A DNA stretch of 64,000 bases from Flavobacterium ammonificans (GTDB taxonomy: Bacteria; Bacteroidota; Bacteroidia; Flavobacteriales; Flavobacteriaceae): NCBI RefSeq assembly GCF_020886115.1, contig NZ_AP025185.1, positions 2,294,001-2,358,000 of the forward strand, given 5' to 3'. Every line of letters begins with the position of its first letter. The first letter of the stretch is position 1. The notes under the pieces were generated by a model. That model searched no databases and was not told the DNA's origin. It was given only the letters and a program-made list of their open reading frames with translations. The translations under genes and the position numbers were made by a program. Shown in pieces: positions 9,261 to 17,774 of this stretch.

Positions 9261-10556
9261 TTAATGTTGATCAAGCAATTCAACGAGTTGTTGAGTTAGA
9301 TTTTTTCGAGAATATTGTTGAAGCCCTACTCCTTGAGATTGCAACTTCCCTTCCAAAAATAGGTCATAATAATTTTGAATGGTATTCTTTAATTTCACTT
9401 TTTCAGAATAGTCAAAAAATACACCTGTATTAGTATTCGTAATAATCTCCTCAAAATCAGAGTCTTTTGGACCAATAGCTATAATAGGTCGCTCTGAAAC
9501 CAGGTATTCAAACAATTTCCCAGGGAGAATACTTTTGGTATCCTCAGAATTTATTTCAATTAACAATAAAATTTGAGATTTTCGTTGATGTGCAACTGCT
9601 TCTGCATGTGAAACATATCCTAGATTATTCAAATAGGAATTCAATCCAAATGCTGAGATTGTTCCCAATACTTCTTGACTTACTGCACCAATTAATTTAA
9701 TTTCTAAATGCGATTTAAATTCCGGTATTTCTGAACAAAGTTCAACCAAACATTCCCATAAAATTCTAGGATTTCGTTCAGACAAAAAGGAACCGATGTG
9801 CGCTAGACTAAATTTGGTATCTAACGTTTGCTTTTCTACTTTCTCAACATCAAATCCATTCGTAATTACCGCAATAGGTTTATTAGTTAAAGCTTGAAAC
9901 TCAGCTTTAGTTGTCTTACTTGTAACAATAATGGTGTCTGCCGAATTTAAAACTTGACTCTCCAGTTTTTTATGCTTTTTTGCAGCGTAATCCGACAGTC
10001 GTAATGATTTGTGATAACCAATCGTTGTCCAAGGATCACGAAAATCAGCTAACCACTTTAAATTCATTTTTTGCTTTAACTCCAATCCAATTAAGTGCAA
10101 ACTATGAGGTGGCCCTGAAGTTACAATAGTATCAATTTCATTCTCTCGAATGTATTTCTCCAAATAGGAAACGGAAGGTTTTACCCAAAAAACACGTGCA
10201 TCAGGAATAAATAAATTACCGCGTACCCAAAGCATAACCTTTTCTAAAAAGGACTGCTTTTTCTGATTCGGAATAATTCCAGAACTGATTTTTTTGGTCT
10301 TATTTTTCGATAAAAAAGAAGCCAATTGATACGGTTCAAATATTGGATTTTTTAGAATAATGGCTCTATCTGAAACCTCACTTTCTAAATGTTGGTCAAT
10401 AATTGGATAAGTTGGATTTTCAGGTACATAGACTATAGGTTGTACATCAAAATCTGGTAAATACTTCACGAACTTCAACCAACGTTGTACCCCTGGCCCA
10501 CCTGCTGGCGGCCAATAATAGGTAATGATTAAAAGTTTTTTGTGATTTAATTTCAA
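9261..10556 (-). CDS. Glycosyltransferase, GT4-like (GT-B fold)
   Basis: A 431-residue cytosolic enzyme. The N-terminus has the GT-B opening LLIITYYWPPAGGPGVQRW with the glycine-rich acceptor loop. The C-terminal Rossmann half has ILPGKLFEYLVSERPIIAIG followed by DFEEII, corresponding to the donor-binding loop and E-x7-E-like region of GT4 enzymes. It would add one sugar from a nucleotide-sugar donor to a cell-surface glycan or glycolipid. It sits four bases after the nucleotidyltransferase gene and 15 bases before the flippase, in one leftward transcription unit. Donor and acceptor are unknown. Confidence 0.85.
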   Translation of the reverse strand: MKLNHKKLLIITYYWPPAGGPGVQRWLKFVKYLPDFDVQPIVYVPENPTYPIIDQHLESEVSDRAIILKNPIFEPYQLASFLSKNKTKKISSGIIPNQKKQSFLEKVMLWVRGNLFIPDARVFWVKPSVSYLEKYIRENEIDTIVTSGPPHSLHLIGLELKQKMNLKWLADFRDPWTTIGYHKSLRLSDYAAKKHKKLESQVLNSADTIIVTSKTTKAEFQALTNKPIAVITNGFDVEKVEKQTLDTKFSLAHIGSFLSERNPRILWECLVELCSEIPEFKSHLEIKLIGAVSQEVLGTISAFGLNSYLNNLGYVSHAEAVAHQRKSQILLLIEINSEDTKSILPGKLFEYLVSERPIIAIGPKDSDFEEIITNTNTGVFFDYSEKVKLKNTIQNYYDLFLEGKLQSQGVGLQQYSRKNLTQQLVELLDQH

Positions 10557-10560
10557 AATA

Positions 10561-11025
10561 TTAATTGATTTTAGAATTGATTTTTTCTAATTCCTCAATA
10601 TCTAAAATATCTTTTGGACGATTTGATGCCTTCTTAGCTTTAATTAAACTATTATAATCTAAAAAATAGACGGGTGTTTCGCTAATCTCAACAACATAAG
10701 CTTGTTCAAAAAGTTGGTTAAAAGAACTATTTTCTAAACCTTTAACAGAGGTCATAATATCCAATCGTAAATTAAAATTTAAAGTAATATCTGTCCAGCC
10801 TGGAATAAATTGCATTGTATTAATTGCTTCAAAATCGCCAATCCCAAGTTGTTTTAATGCTTCCCTTAAATTTACTCTATTTTCAATTGAGTCTTCAATA
10901 AATATATCTATATCGCCTGTATTTCTTCCATAACCATATATACTTACAGCAAACCCTCCAATAGTCAAATACTTTACATTATTCAAAGCGAGGTACTTCC
11001 AGATTTCTATTATTTGACTATCCAT
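10561..11025 (-). CDS. MNT-type nucleotidyltransferase-fold protein (DUF6036-like)
   Basis: A 154-residue protein with the minimal nucleotidyltransferase signature: GGFAVSIYGYGRNTGDIDIF (about residues 23-42) gives the GG and the D-x-D metal ligands, and a third acidic residue is likely in NFNLRLDIM (about 88). The tail SNRPKDILDIEELEK is typical of this group, where the Arg-Pro-Lys-Asp stretch follows the NTase core. Such proteins either modify RNA or proteins in toxin-antitoxin and abortive-infection pairs (AbiEii, MenT, MNT/HEPN), or act on antibiotics. It begins three bases after a 52-residue gene, an arrangement typical of two-gene modules. Its insertion inside a polysaccharide operon suggests an accessory cassette. 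Confidence 0.75.
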   Translation of the reverse strand: MDSQIIEIWKYLALNNVKYLTIGGFAVSIYGYGRNTGDIDIFIEDSIENRVNLREALKQLGIGDFEAINTMQFIPGWTDITLNFNLRLDIMTSVKGLENSSFNQLFEQAYVVEISETPVYFLDYNSLIKAKKASNRPKDILDIEELEKINSKIN

Positions 11026-11028
11026 ACA

Positions 11029-11187
11029 TTAAATAGATTTCTGTTTGGCCTTTTTTAAAATATAGGAAAGCTGAATTATTGCCATCAATTTTTCATAACG
11101 TTGCTGTGGAGTCATTTTTTTGACTTCATTAATGTAACGGGCTTCCATTTTGGAAGGGTGGTCATGATTTAATTTTGATTCATTCAT
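11029..11187 (-). CDS. Small protein (52 residues) paired with the nucleotidyltransferase
   Basis: ATG to TAA gives 52 residues: MNESKLNHDHPSKMEARYIN, then EVKKMTPQQRYEKLMAIIQLSYILKK in two overlapping helical parts, then AKQKSI. The pattern TPQQRYEKLMAIIQLS resembles the short helical partner often found before nucleotidyltransferase genes. The stop is three bases from the next ATG, so the two are translationally close and very probably co-expressed. It could be the antitoxin or specificity partner; this is inference from layout. It has no signal peptide and no known domain that I recognise. Confidence 0.68.
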   Translation of the reverse strand: MNESKLNHDHPSKMEARYINEVKKMTPQQRYEKLMAIIQLSYILKKAKQKSI

Positions 11188-11226
11188 TACTTACATCAAT
11201 TTACAATCAAATTTACAAATTAATTG

Positions 11227-13641
11227 CTACAATTGGGTTTCTTTCTTTCTCTCAAAATAAATTCCAGCTACTAACAACAATACCATTCCAATGGAGCTTA
11301 GTAATGCAATAGTACTTCCGGTTTTAACAACTTTGGGTTCAAACTTAAATTCAATTGTATGTTTTCCTGCAGGTATTGGTAGCGCTCTTAATACATAATT
11401 AGCTCGAAGATGTTCTACTTTATTGCCGTCAACATAGGCATTCCAACCATTATTATAATACATTTCAGAAAAAACTGCCAAACCATCACTTGTATTTGTG
11501 GATGTGTATTTCAAATGATTGGGTTGATACAAATCTAAAGTTATTGAAGCCAAACTATCTTTCACAAAAGCGGTTTTTCTAAACTTAAATTCTTTCGAAT
11601 TAATTACCGCTACTTTTTTAGAATCAAGTTTATCTAGGGCTTTCATCTCTTCATCAGCGGTACTAACTAATTGTATTTGATTTACAAACCAAGCATTTCC
11701 ATTCGCTTCTGGATTGGCAATTGGGAATTCTTTGCCTTCTTTATCGGTTTGAATTAAATATTTTACATTTAAAAAATTCAAAGGTTCTAAATTATTTTTG
11801 GCAATTTGATAATCAAACAGTTGTTGCATACGTCTTGGTTTAGCCGCATGATAACCCCCAATTGATTTATGAAAGAATGAAGCTCTTGCACTCGATAAAT
11901 TACCATTGATTTCGAAAACTCGATAATTACTACTGTCTTGCAAAATTTGTAAATCAACTGGAGTTGCCTGAAAAGGGACTTCAATCTCTCTTTTACTTAC
12001 AAAATCTTTAGCTGAGACGTATTTTTTATCTACTAAGAATAAGTCAAAAATCATTACTAAACCAATCAGAATGATCGTAGTATTTTGGGCGAATTTATTT
12101 TTGATATATAACCATAAAGCCCCTGCTACAATAAGAATAAAGAAAGCTGAACGTAATAAATCAGCGCTGTACATTGTTTTTCTATCTGATTTCAATGCAT
12201 CCACAAAAGCAGGACCATAGTTTTTAATAAAATAGTCATCACTAGCAGCCGAAAAGTTAAAAGTTCCTTTAAACAAAAATAAAATTAACATGACTCCTAC
12301 TCCAAACAAAGTAGATTGTAACAAGGCTTTCTTTTGTTGAATTTGATCCAGTTGAAAAAAAGATTGCAATCCCATTACTGCCAATACTGGAAAACACAAT
12401 TCTAATAGGACTTGTATTGAGGAAACTGCTCTAAATTTATCATACAAAGGAATATAATCAATAAAGAAGTTAGTAACTGTTGGAAGATTCTTTCCCCAAG
12501 AAAGCACTAAAGCAATCATAGCACCTCCAAAAAACACATATTTTATTCTTCTTTTGTCTATCAATAATGCCAAAAAAGCCAAAAAGAAAACAACAGCTCC
12601 AATATATGCTGGAGCAGCAACTATGGGTTGGTTGCCCCAATACGTCGGCATTCCTTGTACGTAATCCTCTGCTTGAGTTGCCGGCACTCCTTGACTAATC
12701 ATGAATTGGTACATGCTACTTTCAGTTCCTAAAGTTTCATTATTAGAACCTCCAAAAAGTCTTGGCGCAACTAAATTGAAACTTTCAGCTATACCATAAC
12801 TGTATTCCGTAATATAGTCTCTAGATAATGCAGTGTTTTCAGTTAATTTGGAACCATCCGCACTAAAGGTCAATTCTCCTTTACCTCGCGTACTGAATTT
12901 GGTATATTCAGTTGTAGCTAACAAATTAGTAGCATTGGCTCCAATAGCAAAAATTCCAGCTACAGCAAGTGATCCAAAAGCAAATCCTAATCCTTTAAAG
13001 TCTTTTTCTTTGAGAAATTGATAGGTGAAATAACCAACTAATAGTAATAAGAAAATCAACAGATAATAGGTCATCTGAAAGTGGTTGGCATTAATTTCCA
13101 AAGCAGTAGCAAACAAAGTGAGTAAACCACCCCAAATATATTTTTTTTGAAATACCATTAAAAACCCTGCAATAACTAACGGCATATATCCAATAGCGTG
13201 TGCTTTAGAATTATGTCCAACACCTAAAATAATAATCAGGTAAGTCGAAAATCCAAATGCAATAGCACCAAAAAACGCCTTCAATGGGTCAATTTTTAGT
13301 ACCAATAATAAACCATAAAAACCTAAGAAATATAAAAATAAGTAATCTGCTGGTCGTGGTAAAAAACGCAAAACATCATCTAATGCACCAATATAATCAT
13401 GAGGGTATTTTGCTCCTAATTGGTAGGTTGGCATTCCCCCAAAAGCGGAATTGGTCCAATAGGGTTCTGTGTCCGTTGCTGCGCGAAAATCAATTTGCTC
13501 TTTTGCCATACCAGTATATTGGGCAATATCGGATTGAAAGATTTGCTTTCGCTGTAAGACCGGATAAAAATAAATTAATGATACAAGAACAAAACCTACT
13601 AGTGCCAGTAAGTGAGGATATATAGATTGGAGTTTTTTCAA
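11227..13641 (-). CDS. YfhO-family multi-pass membrane protein
   Basis: An 804-residue protein with about 12 membrane helices in residues 10-520 and a large C-terminal extracytoplasmic domain (about 545-775), ending in one last helix near 780-797. The first loop carries QSDIAQYTGM and SAFGGMPTYQ, the conserved acidic/aromatic loop of the YfhO and GT-C group. YfhO of Gram-positives decorates lipoteichoic acid with sugars, and flavobacterial homologues are unstudied but probably transfer a lipid-linked sugar outside the inner membrane. Position upstream of glycosyltransferase and flippase genes on the same strand fits surface glycan modification. Reaction and substrate are not shown by the sequence. 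Confidence 0.8.
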   Translation of the reverse strand: MKKLQSIYPHLLALVGFVLVSLIYFYPVLQRKQIFQSDIAQYTGMAKEQIDFRAATDTEPYWTNSAFGGMPTYQLGAKYPHDYIGALDDVLRFLPRPADYLFLYFLGFYGLLLVLKIDPLKAFFGAIAFGFSTYLIIILGVGHNSKAHAIGYMPLVIAGFLMVFQKKYIWGGLLTLFATALEINANHFQMTYYLLIFLLLLVGYFTYQFLKEKDFKGLGFAFGSLAVAGIFAIGANATNLLATTEYTKFSTRGKGELTFSADGSKLTENTALSRDYITEYSYGIAESFNLVAPRLFGGSNNETLGTESSMYQFMISQGVPATQAEDYVQGMPTYWGNQPIVAAPAYIGAVVFFLAFLALLIDKRRIKYVFFGGAMIALVLSWGKNLPTVTNFFIDYIPLYDKFRAVSSIQVLLELCFPVLAVMGLQSFFQLDQIQQKKALLQSTLFGVGVMLILFLFKGTFNFSAASDDYFIKNYGPAFVDALKSDRKTMYSADLLRSAFFILIVAGALWLYIKNKFAQNTTIILIGLVMIFDLFLVDKKYVSAKDFVSKREIEVPFQATPVDLQILQDSSNYRVFEINGNLSSARASFFHKSIGGYHAAKPRRMQQLFDYQIAKNNLEPLNFLNVKYLIQTDKEGKEFPIANPEANGNAWFVNQIQLVSTADEEMKALDKLDSKKVAVINSKEFKFRKTAFVKDSLASITLDLYQPNHLKYTSTNTSDGLAVFSEMYYNNGWNAYVDGNKVEHLRANYVLRALPIPAGKHTIEFKFEPKVVKTGSTIALLSSIGMVLLLVAGIYFERKKETQL

Positions 13642-13687
13642 AGTGAAATGGTTAAGTTAGGATATATAAAAACTTTAAAAAACAAAT

Positions 13688-13969
13688 TTACTCTATTTCT
13701 TCGTAATCCACATAGTCGCCCACTTTTTTGGTTTCACGCGGATTTTTAGATACTGTTTCTTTGTAAATTATTTCATCATTATGCTGCGCTTTTTTCCAAG
13801 CCGCATCTTGAGCATATTGTTGTTGCTTTTGAAAATTTTCACCTGCTTTTTCTACTGCTTTTTTCACAAGCATAGGCAAAAATAAACGCGCCAAAAATTT
13901 AAATAAATAATAGAACATTATAATGTAAAAAACTGTTCGTAGGAAACTAGAAAAAGAGGCTTCTTGCAT
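13688..13969 (-). CDS. DUF4834 family small membrane protein
   Basis: A 93-residue protein with one N-terminal membrane helix (FYIIMFYYLFKFLARLFLP, about residues 14-32), then a Gln/Lys-rich cytoplasmic tail and an acidic end GDYVDYEEIE. This layout matches the DUF4834 family, restricted to Bacteroidota. Function is unknown. It lies 46 bases upstream of the YfhO-family gene on the same strand and could be co-transcribed with it. Confidence 0.75.
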   Translation of the reverse strand: MQEASFSSFLRTVFYIIMFYYLFKFLARLFLPMLVKKAVEKAGENFQKQQQYAQDAAWKKAQHNDEIIYKETVSKNPRETKKVGDYVDYEEIE

Positions 13970-14059
13970 AATTCAAATATTTTTCCAAAAATAATAAATT
14001 CATACCGAAGTTTAAGGACAAAATAAAAATATCAATCTTAAATTAATAATAAAATATAG

Positions 14060-14067
14060 TACTTTTG
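14060..14067 (+). promoter_or_regulatory. -7 box for the 14105 gene
   Basis: TACTTTTG matches TAnnTTTG, 38 bases before the ATG. No convincing -33 element. Confidence 0.5.
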
Positions 14068-14104
14068 AGATATCAATTTATTTAATAATTCAAGAAAGTA
14101 AATT

Positions 14105-15058
14105 ATGTTTAAATCCAAACCAATATTGGTGCTATTTATTTTAATGGTTTCATTAACTGTTAATGCGCAATATACTGATCAAATAAATTCAAATAGACCT
14201 GGAGAATCAATGTCTGCATTTTCAGTAGGAAAAACAGTAATCCAGGTAGAGTCTGGAGCTTATGGAATAGCACAAAAACATCATTTACTTAATTATGTAG
14301 CAAATGGTTATGGTGTTGATTTAACGATACGCTATGGGTTATTTAAAGAAAAGCTAGAATTTTTAGCAGATATTCAATACCAAGATCAATTGTATGAATC
14401 AAGATTTATTAAACAACAACAAAGCGCCTTAAGACAAAGTAGCTTTGGAGCAAAATACCTATTATATGATCCGTTTAAAAGTGTAGAAACTAAAATTAAC
14501 GTATACAGCTGGAAGGTAGATAAATCTTTCAAATGGAAACAATTAATACCAGCAGTTTCTGTATTTGCTGGAGCCAATATAACTTCTGCAAATAATCCGT
14601 ATCACTTTTCACCCAACGCGAGCATTTCGCCAAAGGTAATTTTAATCACTCAAAACCACTTTGGAGATGGAAGTTGGGTATTGGTAACCAATACTATTGC
14701 TGACTATATTGGCACTGAATTTCCAAGTTATGGCTATGTAGTAACTTTGACCAAAGGACTCAATGAGAAATGGTCCGGATTTGTTGAAAATCAAGGATAT
14801 ATAAGTGATTTTTACAGTGATACTATTGCAAGAGCTGGATTAGCTTATTTAATTTCTGACGATTTTCAAATTGACGCAAGTGCAAGTGGAAGTATTAAAA
14901 ACACACCCGCTATTTTATATGGTGGATTGGGTTTTTCATACCGTTATGATGGTAATTACAAAGAAATTAAAACTCCAATTGAAGAAGATCCAAATATTTT
15001 AAAAGCTCAGAAAGGTGCCAAAAATGGCAAAAAGAAAAAGAAATTCTTGATTTTCTAG
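14105..15058 (+). CDS. Secreted beta-barrel-like protein (phenol MetA/transporter family)
   Basis: A 317-residue protein with a signal peptide (residues 1-22, cleaved near VNAQ). The body alternates aromatic and polar residues in the way of outer-membrane beta strands (for example SGFVENQGYISDFYSD and GGLGFSYRYDGNY), beginning after an INSNRPGESMSAFSVGK segment seen in the family Pfam calls MetA-pathway of phenol degradation. That name is historical, and function in flavobacteria is unknown. The tail (about 290-317) is lysine-rich and low in complexity (GAKNGKKKKK), which is unusual for a barrel end. It is followed 10 bases later by a GNAT gene. Confidence 0.65.
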   Translation: MFKSKPILVLFILMVSLTVNAQYTDQINSNRPGESMSAFSVGKTVIQVESGAYGIAQKHHLLNYVANGYGVDLTIRYGLFKEKLEFLADIQYQDQLYESRFIKQQQSALRQSSFGAKYLLYDPFKSVETKINVYSWKVDKSFKWKQLIPAVSVFAGANITSANNPYHFSPNASISPKVILITQNHFGDGSWVLVTNTIADYIGTEFPSYGYVVTLTKGLNEKWSGFVENQGYISDFYSDTIARAGLAYLISDDFQIDASASGSIKNTPAILYGGLGFSYRYDGNYKEIKTPIEEDPNILKAQKGAKNGKKKKKFLIF

Positions 15059-15068
15059 ATTCAAAATT

Positions 15069-16187
15069 ATGATTCAAATTAAAGAAGCGGTTACCAAAAG
15101 TGAATTAACTGATTACATTAAATTCCCTTTTTCCTTATACAAAGACAATCAATATTGGGTTCCACCCATCATTGCTGACGAGTTAGAAACTTTTGACAAA
15201 ACTAAAAATCCAGCTTTTGAAAATGCAGAAGCGTATTTTTATTTGGCCTACCGCCAAAATACAATTGTTGGAAGAATTGCCGCTATCATCAATTGGGAAG
15301 AAGTCAATAACCAACAAAAAAAGAAAGTTCGTTTTGGCTGGTTTGACGTAATTGATGATGTGGAAGTAACCAAAGCTTTATTAGATAAAGTCTACGAATT
15401 AGGCCGAAAAAACAGTTTAGAATACGTGGAAGGGCCTATGGGTTTCTCTAATCTAGATAAAGTTGGTGTGCTAACTGAAGGATTTGAAGAAATTGGCACT
15501 ATGATTACCTGGTACAACCATCCGTATTATGCTAGTCATTTTGAGCAATTGGGATATGTTACCGAAAAAGAATATTTGGAAAACAAATTCCCTTTTGAAA
15601 ACGTTAAATTAGAGTATTTTGACAAAGCGCAAGAACTTATCAAAAGACGTTACCAACTCAAAGCAGTCAATTTCAAGAAAACCAAAGAAGTATTGCCTTA
15701 TGTAGATAAAATGTTTGATTTATTCAATGCATCCTATGCTAGTCTATCTTCATTTGTGGCTATATCTGATATTCAAAAAGAATATTTCAAGAAAAAATAC
15801 ATCAGCTTTATCAATCCTGAATATATCAAATTTGTGGAGGATAAAGATGGCAATTTAGTAGCATTTGCTATCGTGATGCCTAGTTTTTCAAAAGCATTGC
15901 AAAAAGCAAAAGGAAAATTGTTCCCCTTTGGTTTCTTACATTTGCTAAACGCAAGAAACAATAGTAAAGACGTGACTTTTTATTTAATAGGAGTTCATCC
16001 TGAATACCAAAACAAAGGAGTACACGCGATTATTTTCAAAGAATACCATACGACATTTACCGAAAAAGGAATTCAAAATTGCATCCGTACACCTGAATTG
16101 GCAGACAATCATGCGATTCATTTGCTTTGGAAAAACTTCGACCCAAAAATCATTTGTCGCAGAAAAACATTTCGAAAAGAATTGTAA
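15069..16187 (+). CDS. GNAT-fold acyltransferase-like protein, partner of alpha-oxoamine synthase
   Basis: A 372-residue cytosolic protein. The C-terminal half contains a GNAT-like core (VAFAIVMPSFSK, then FYLIGVHPEYQNKGVHAII with the V-x-P-x-x-x-x-x-G acyl-CoA loop, then LADNHAIHLLWKNF). The N-terminal half (DNQYWVPPIIADE, VEGPMGFSNLD) is a second, degenerate GNAT-like region. Databases often call relatives N-acetyltransferase or, misleadingly, GTP cyclohydrolase. It converges on an alpha-oxoamine synthase with a shared terminator. By analogy with bacterial ceramide synthesis, where a GNAT-fold enzyme is reported to N-acylate the long-chain base, it could N-acylate the product of that enzyme. 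That is inference; the fold is well supported. Confidence 0.7.
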   Translation: MIQIKEAVTKSELTDYIKFPFSLYKDNQYWVPPIIADELETFDKTKNPAFENAEAYFYLAYRQNTIVGRIAAIINWEEVNNQQKKKVRFGWFDVIDDVEVTKALLDKVYELGRKNSLEYVEGPMGFSNLDKVGVLTEGFEEIGTMITWYNHPYYASHFEQLGYVTEKEYLENKFPFENVKLEYFDKAQELIKRRYQLKAVNFKKTKEVLPYVDKMFDLFNASYASLSSFVAISDIQKEYFKKKYISFINPEYIKFVEDKDGNLVAFAIVMPSFSKALQKAKGKLFPFGFLHLLNARNNSKDVTFYLIGVHPEYQNKGVHAIIFKEYHTTFTEKGIQNCIRTPELADNHAIHLLWKNFDPKIICRRKTFRKEL

Positions 16188-16198
16188 ACGTAATCCAT

Positions 16199-16230
16199 AA
16201 AAAAATCCATTCTTTCGAATGGATTTTTTT
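16199..16230. terminator. Bidirectional terminator between GNAT gene and alpha-oxoamine synthase
   Basis: AAAAATCCATTC, a TTTC loop and GAATGGATTTTTT form a 12-base stem with A- and T-runs on both sides, placed between the two convergent stops. Confidence 0.88.
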
Positions 16231-16249
16231 ATTGAAGTCAGTCTATAAA

Positions 16250-17512
16250 TTAAGCATCTAAATCTACTTTAGTTTGCTCAGCAATTTGCTTATATGTTCC
16301 GTTTACTAATTTCTCACGAATCGCTTCAAAAGCTGACAAAGTTTCATCAATATCAGCCAAAGTGTGCGAAGCAGTTGGTATCATACGCAATAAAATAATT
16401 CCTTTTGGAATAACAGGATACACTACAATCGACAAGAAAATTCCGTAATTCTCTCTCAAATCGTTCACCATCACCATCGCTTCTGGAATCGATCCTTCCA
16501 AATACACTGGGGTAATACAAGTATTTGTATCACCAATATTGAATCCTTTTTCTTTTAAACCATTTTGTAATGCATTCACATTAACCCACAATTTATCTTT
16601 AATTTCAGAAGATTGACGCAATAATTCCAAACGCTTCAATGAACCAATAGTTTGAATCATTGGTAAGGCTTTGGCAAACATTTGCGAACGTAAATTGTAT
16701 TTTAAATAATCAATAACTTCTTTGTCTGCAGCTACAAAAGCCCCAATGTTAGCCATTGATTTTGCAAAAGTTGAAAAGTACACATCAATCTCGTCTTGAA
16801 CACCTTGCTCCTCACCTGCTCCAGCTCCTGTTTTTCCAAGTGTACCAAAACCGTGTGCATCGTCAACTAATAAACGGAAATTGTATTTCTTTTTCAATGC
16901 AGCAACTTCTTTCAACTTACCTTGTTGACCACGCATTCCGAAAACCCCTTCAGTAATGAATAAAATTCCTCCTCCAGTTTCCTCAGCAATTTTAGTCGCG
17001 CGCTGCAAGTTTTTCTCCATACTCTCCACATCATTGTGACGGTATGTAAAACGTTTTCCACTATGCAAACGAACGCCATCAATAATACAAGCGTGAGCAT
17101 CTACATCATATACAATTACATCATTTCTGGTAACCAAAGCATCAATAGTAGACATAATTCCTTGGTATCCAAAATTCAATAAATAAGCCGATTCTTTCAT
17201 TACAAAAGCAGCTAATTCTTGCTCTAATTGTTCGTGGTATTTAGTGTGACCGCTCATCATACGAGCTCCCATAGGGTAAGCTGCTCCGTATTCAATAGCT
17301 GCATCAGCATCTGCTTTTCGTACTTCTGGATGATTGGCAAGACCTAAATAGTCATTCAAACTCCAGTTCAAAATATCTTTTCCTTGAAATTTCATTCTTG
17401 GTCCCAATTCTCCCTCTAATTTTGGAAAAACAAAATAACCTTCTGCTTGTGAAGCCCATTTTCCTAATGGTCCTTTATTAGTTTGAATTCTTTCGAATAA
17501 ATCTTTTACCAT
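16250..17512 (-). CDS. Alpha-oxoamine synthase (PLP): serine palmitoyltransferase-like, probable cysteate acyl transferase
   Basis: A 420-residue fold-type I PLP enzyme condensing an amino acid with an acyl thioester. Visible landmarks are LNWSLNDYLGLANHP (N-terminal substrate region), YPMGARMMSGHTKYHEQLE, LLVDDAHGFGTLG (the Asp-x-x-His PLP/substrate motif) and STFAKSMANIGAF with the Schiff-base lysine. The family covers KBL, BioF, HemA and SPT. No biotin or threonine genes are near, and the FAKSMA site is SPT-like. In Flavobacterium johnsoniae an enzyme of this type makes 3-dehydrocapnine from cysteate for sulfonolipids, which matter for gliding. I favour that or sphinganine synthesis; residues alone cannot separate them. 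The gene has its own promoter at 17550-17557. Confidence 0.82.
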   Translation of the reverse strand: MVKDLFERIQTNKGPLGKWASQAEGYFVFPKLEGELGPRMKFQGKDILNWSLNDYLGLANHPEVRKADADAAIEYGAAYPMGARMMSGHTKYHEQLEQELAAFVMKESAYLLNFGYQGIMSTIDALVTRNDVIVYDVDAHACIIDGVRLHSGKRFTYRHNDVESMEKNLQRATKIAEETGGGILFITEGVFGMRGQQGKLKEVAALKKKYNFRLLVDDAHGFGTLGKTGAGAGEEQGVQDEIDVYFSTFAKSMANIGAFVAADKEVIDYLKYNLRSQMFAKALPMIQTIGSLKRLELLRQSSEIKDKLWVNVNALQNGLKEKGFNIGDTNTCITPVYLEGSIPEAMVMVNDLRENYGIFLSIVVYPVIPKGIILLRMIPTASHTLADIDETLSAFEAIREKLVNGTYKQIAEQTKVDLDA

Positions 17513-17549
17513 GATATATATTGAAATAGTTTATTTTTTTAACGAGCAG

Positions 17550-17557
17550 CAAAAATA
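17550..17557 (-). promoter_or_regulatory. -7 box for the alpha-oxoamine synthase gene
   Basis: On the minus strand TATTTTTG, 37 bases upstream of the ATG; the same TATTTTTGC sequence precedes pyrG, prfA and guaA in this window. Confidence 0.55.
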
Positions 17558-17599
17558 ATTATTTAAAATTTATAAAAGAATTGATTGGCTATTTATTTT

Positions 17600-17699
17600 A
17601 TGGAGCGATTTCCAGCTATCCGTTACAATCTTTTTCTATTCGAGCTAAAACCTCTCATTTGAACAAGGATTTTCACTTCTATCTGGGCTAGAGATTTCG
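17600..17699. repeat. Dispersed repeat, copy 1 (degenerate)
   Basis: Begins with GGAGCGATTTCCAGCTATCC and ends with ATCTGGGCTAGAG. The same two ends bound a second copy at 54779-54855. The interior is AT-rich and only weakly self-complementary here. It lies between the divergent alpha-oxoamine synthase and rdgB promoters. No reading frame crosses it convincingly. Confidence 0.6.
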
Positions 17700-17717
17700 T
17701 TCTAAAACATAATTCAA

Positions 17718-17750
17718 TTGCTTATTACACGTCTAAAATCAATATCTTTG
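17718..17750 (+). promoter_or_regulatory. rdgB promoter
   Basis: TTG at 17718-17720 and TATCTTTG at 17743-17750 with a 22-base spacer. The predicted leader is about 18-20 bases to the ATG at 17775, which supports that start. Confidence 0.55.
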
Positions 17751-17774
17751 ACTTCTAATTTAACCATTACTCAC

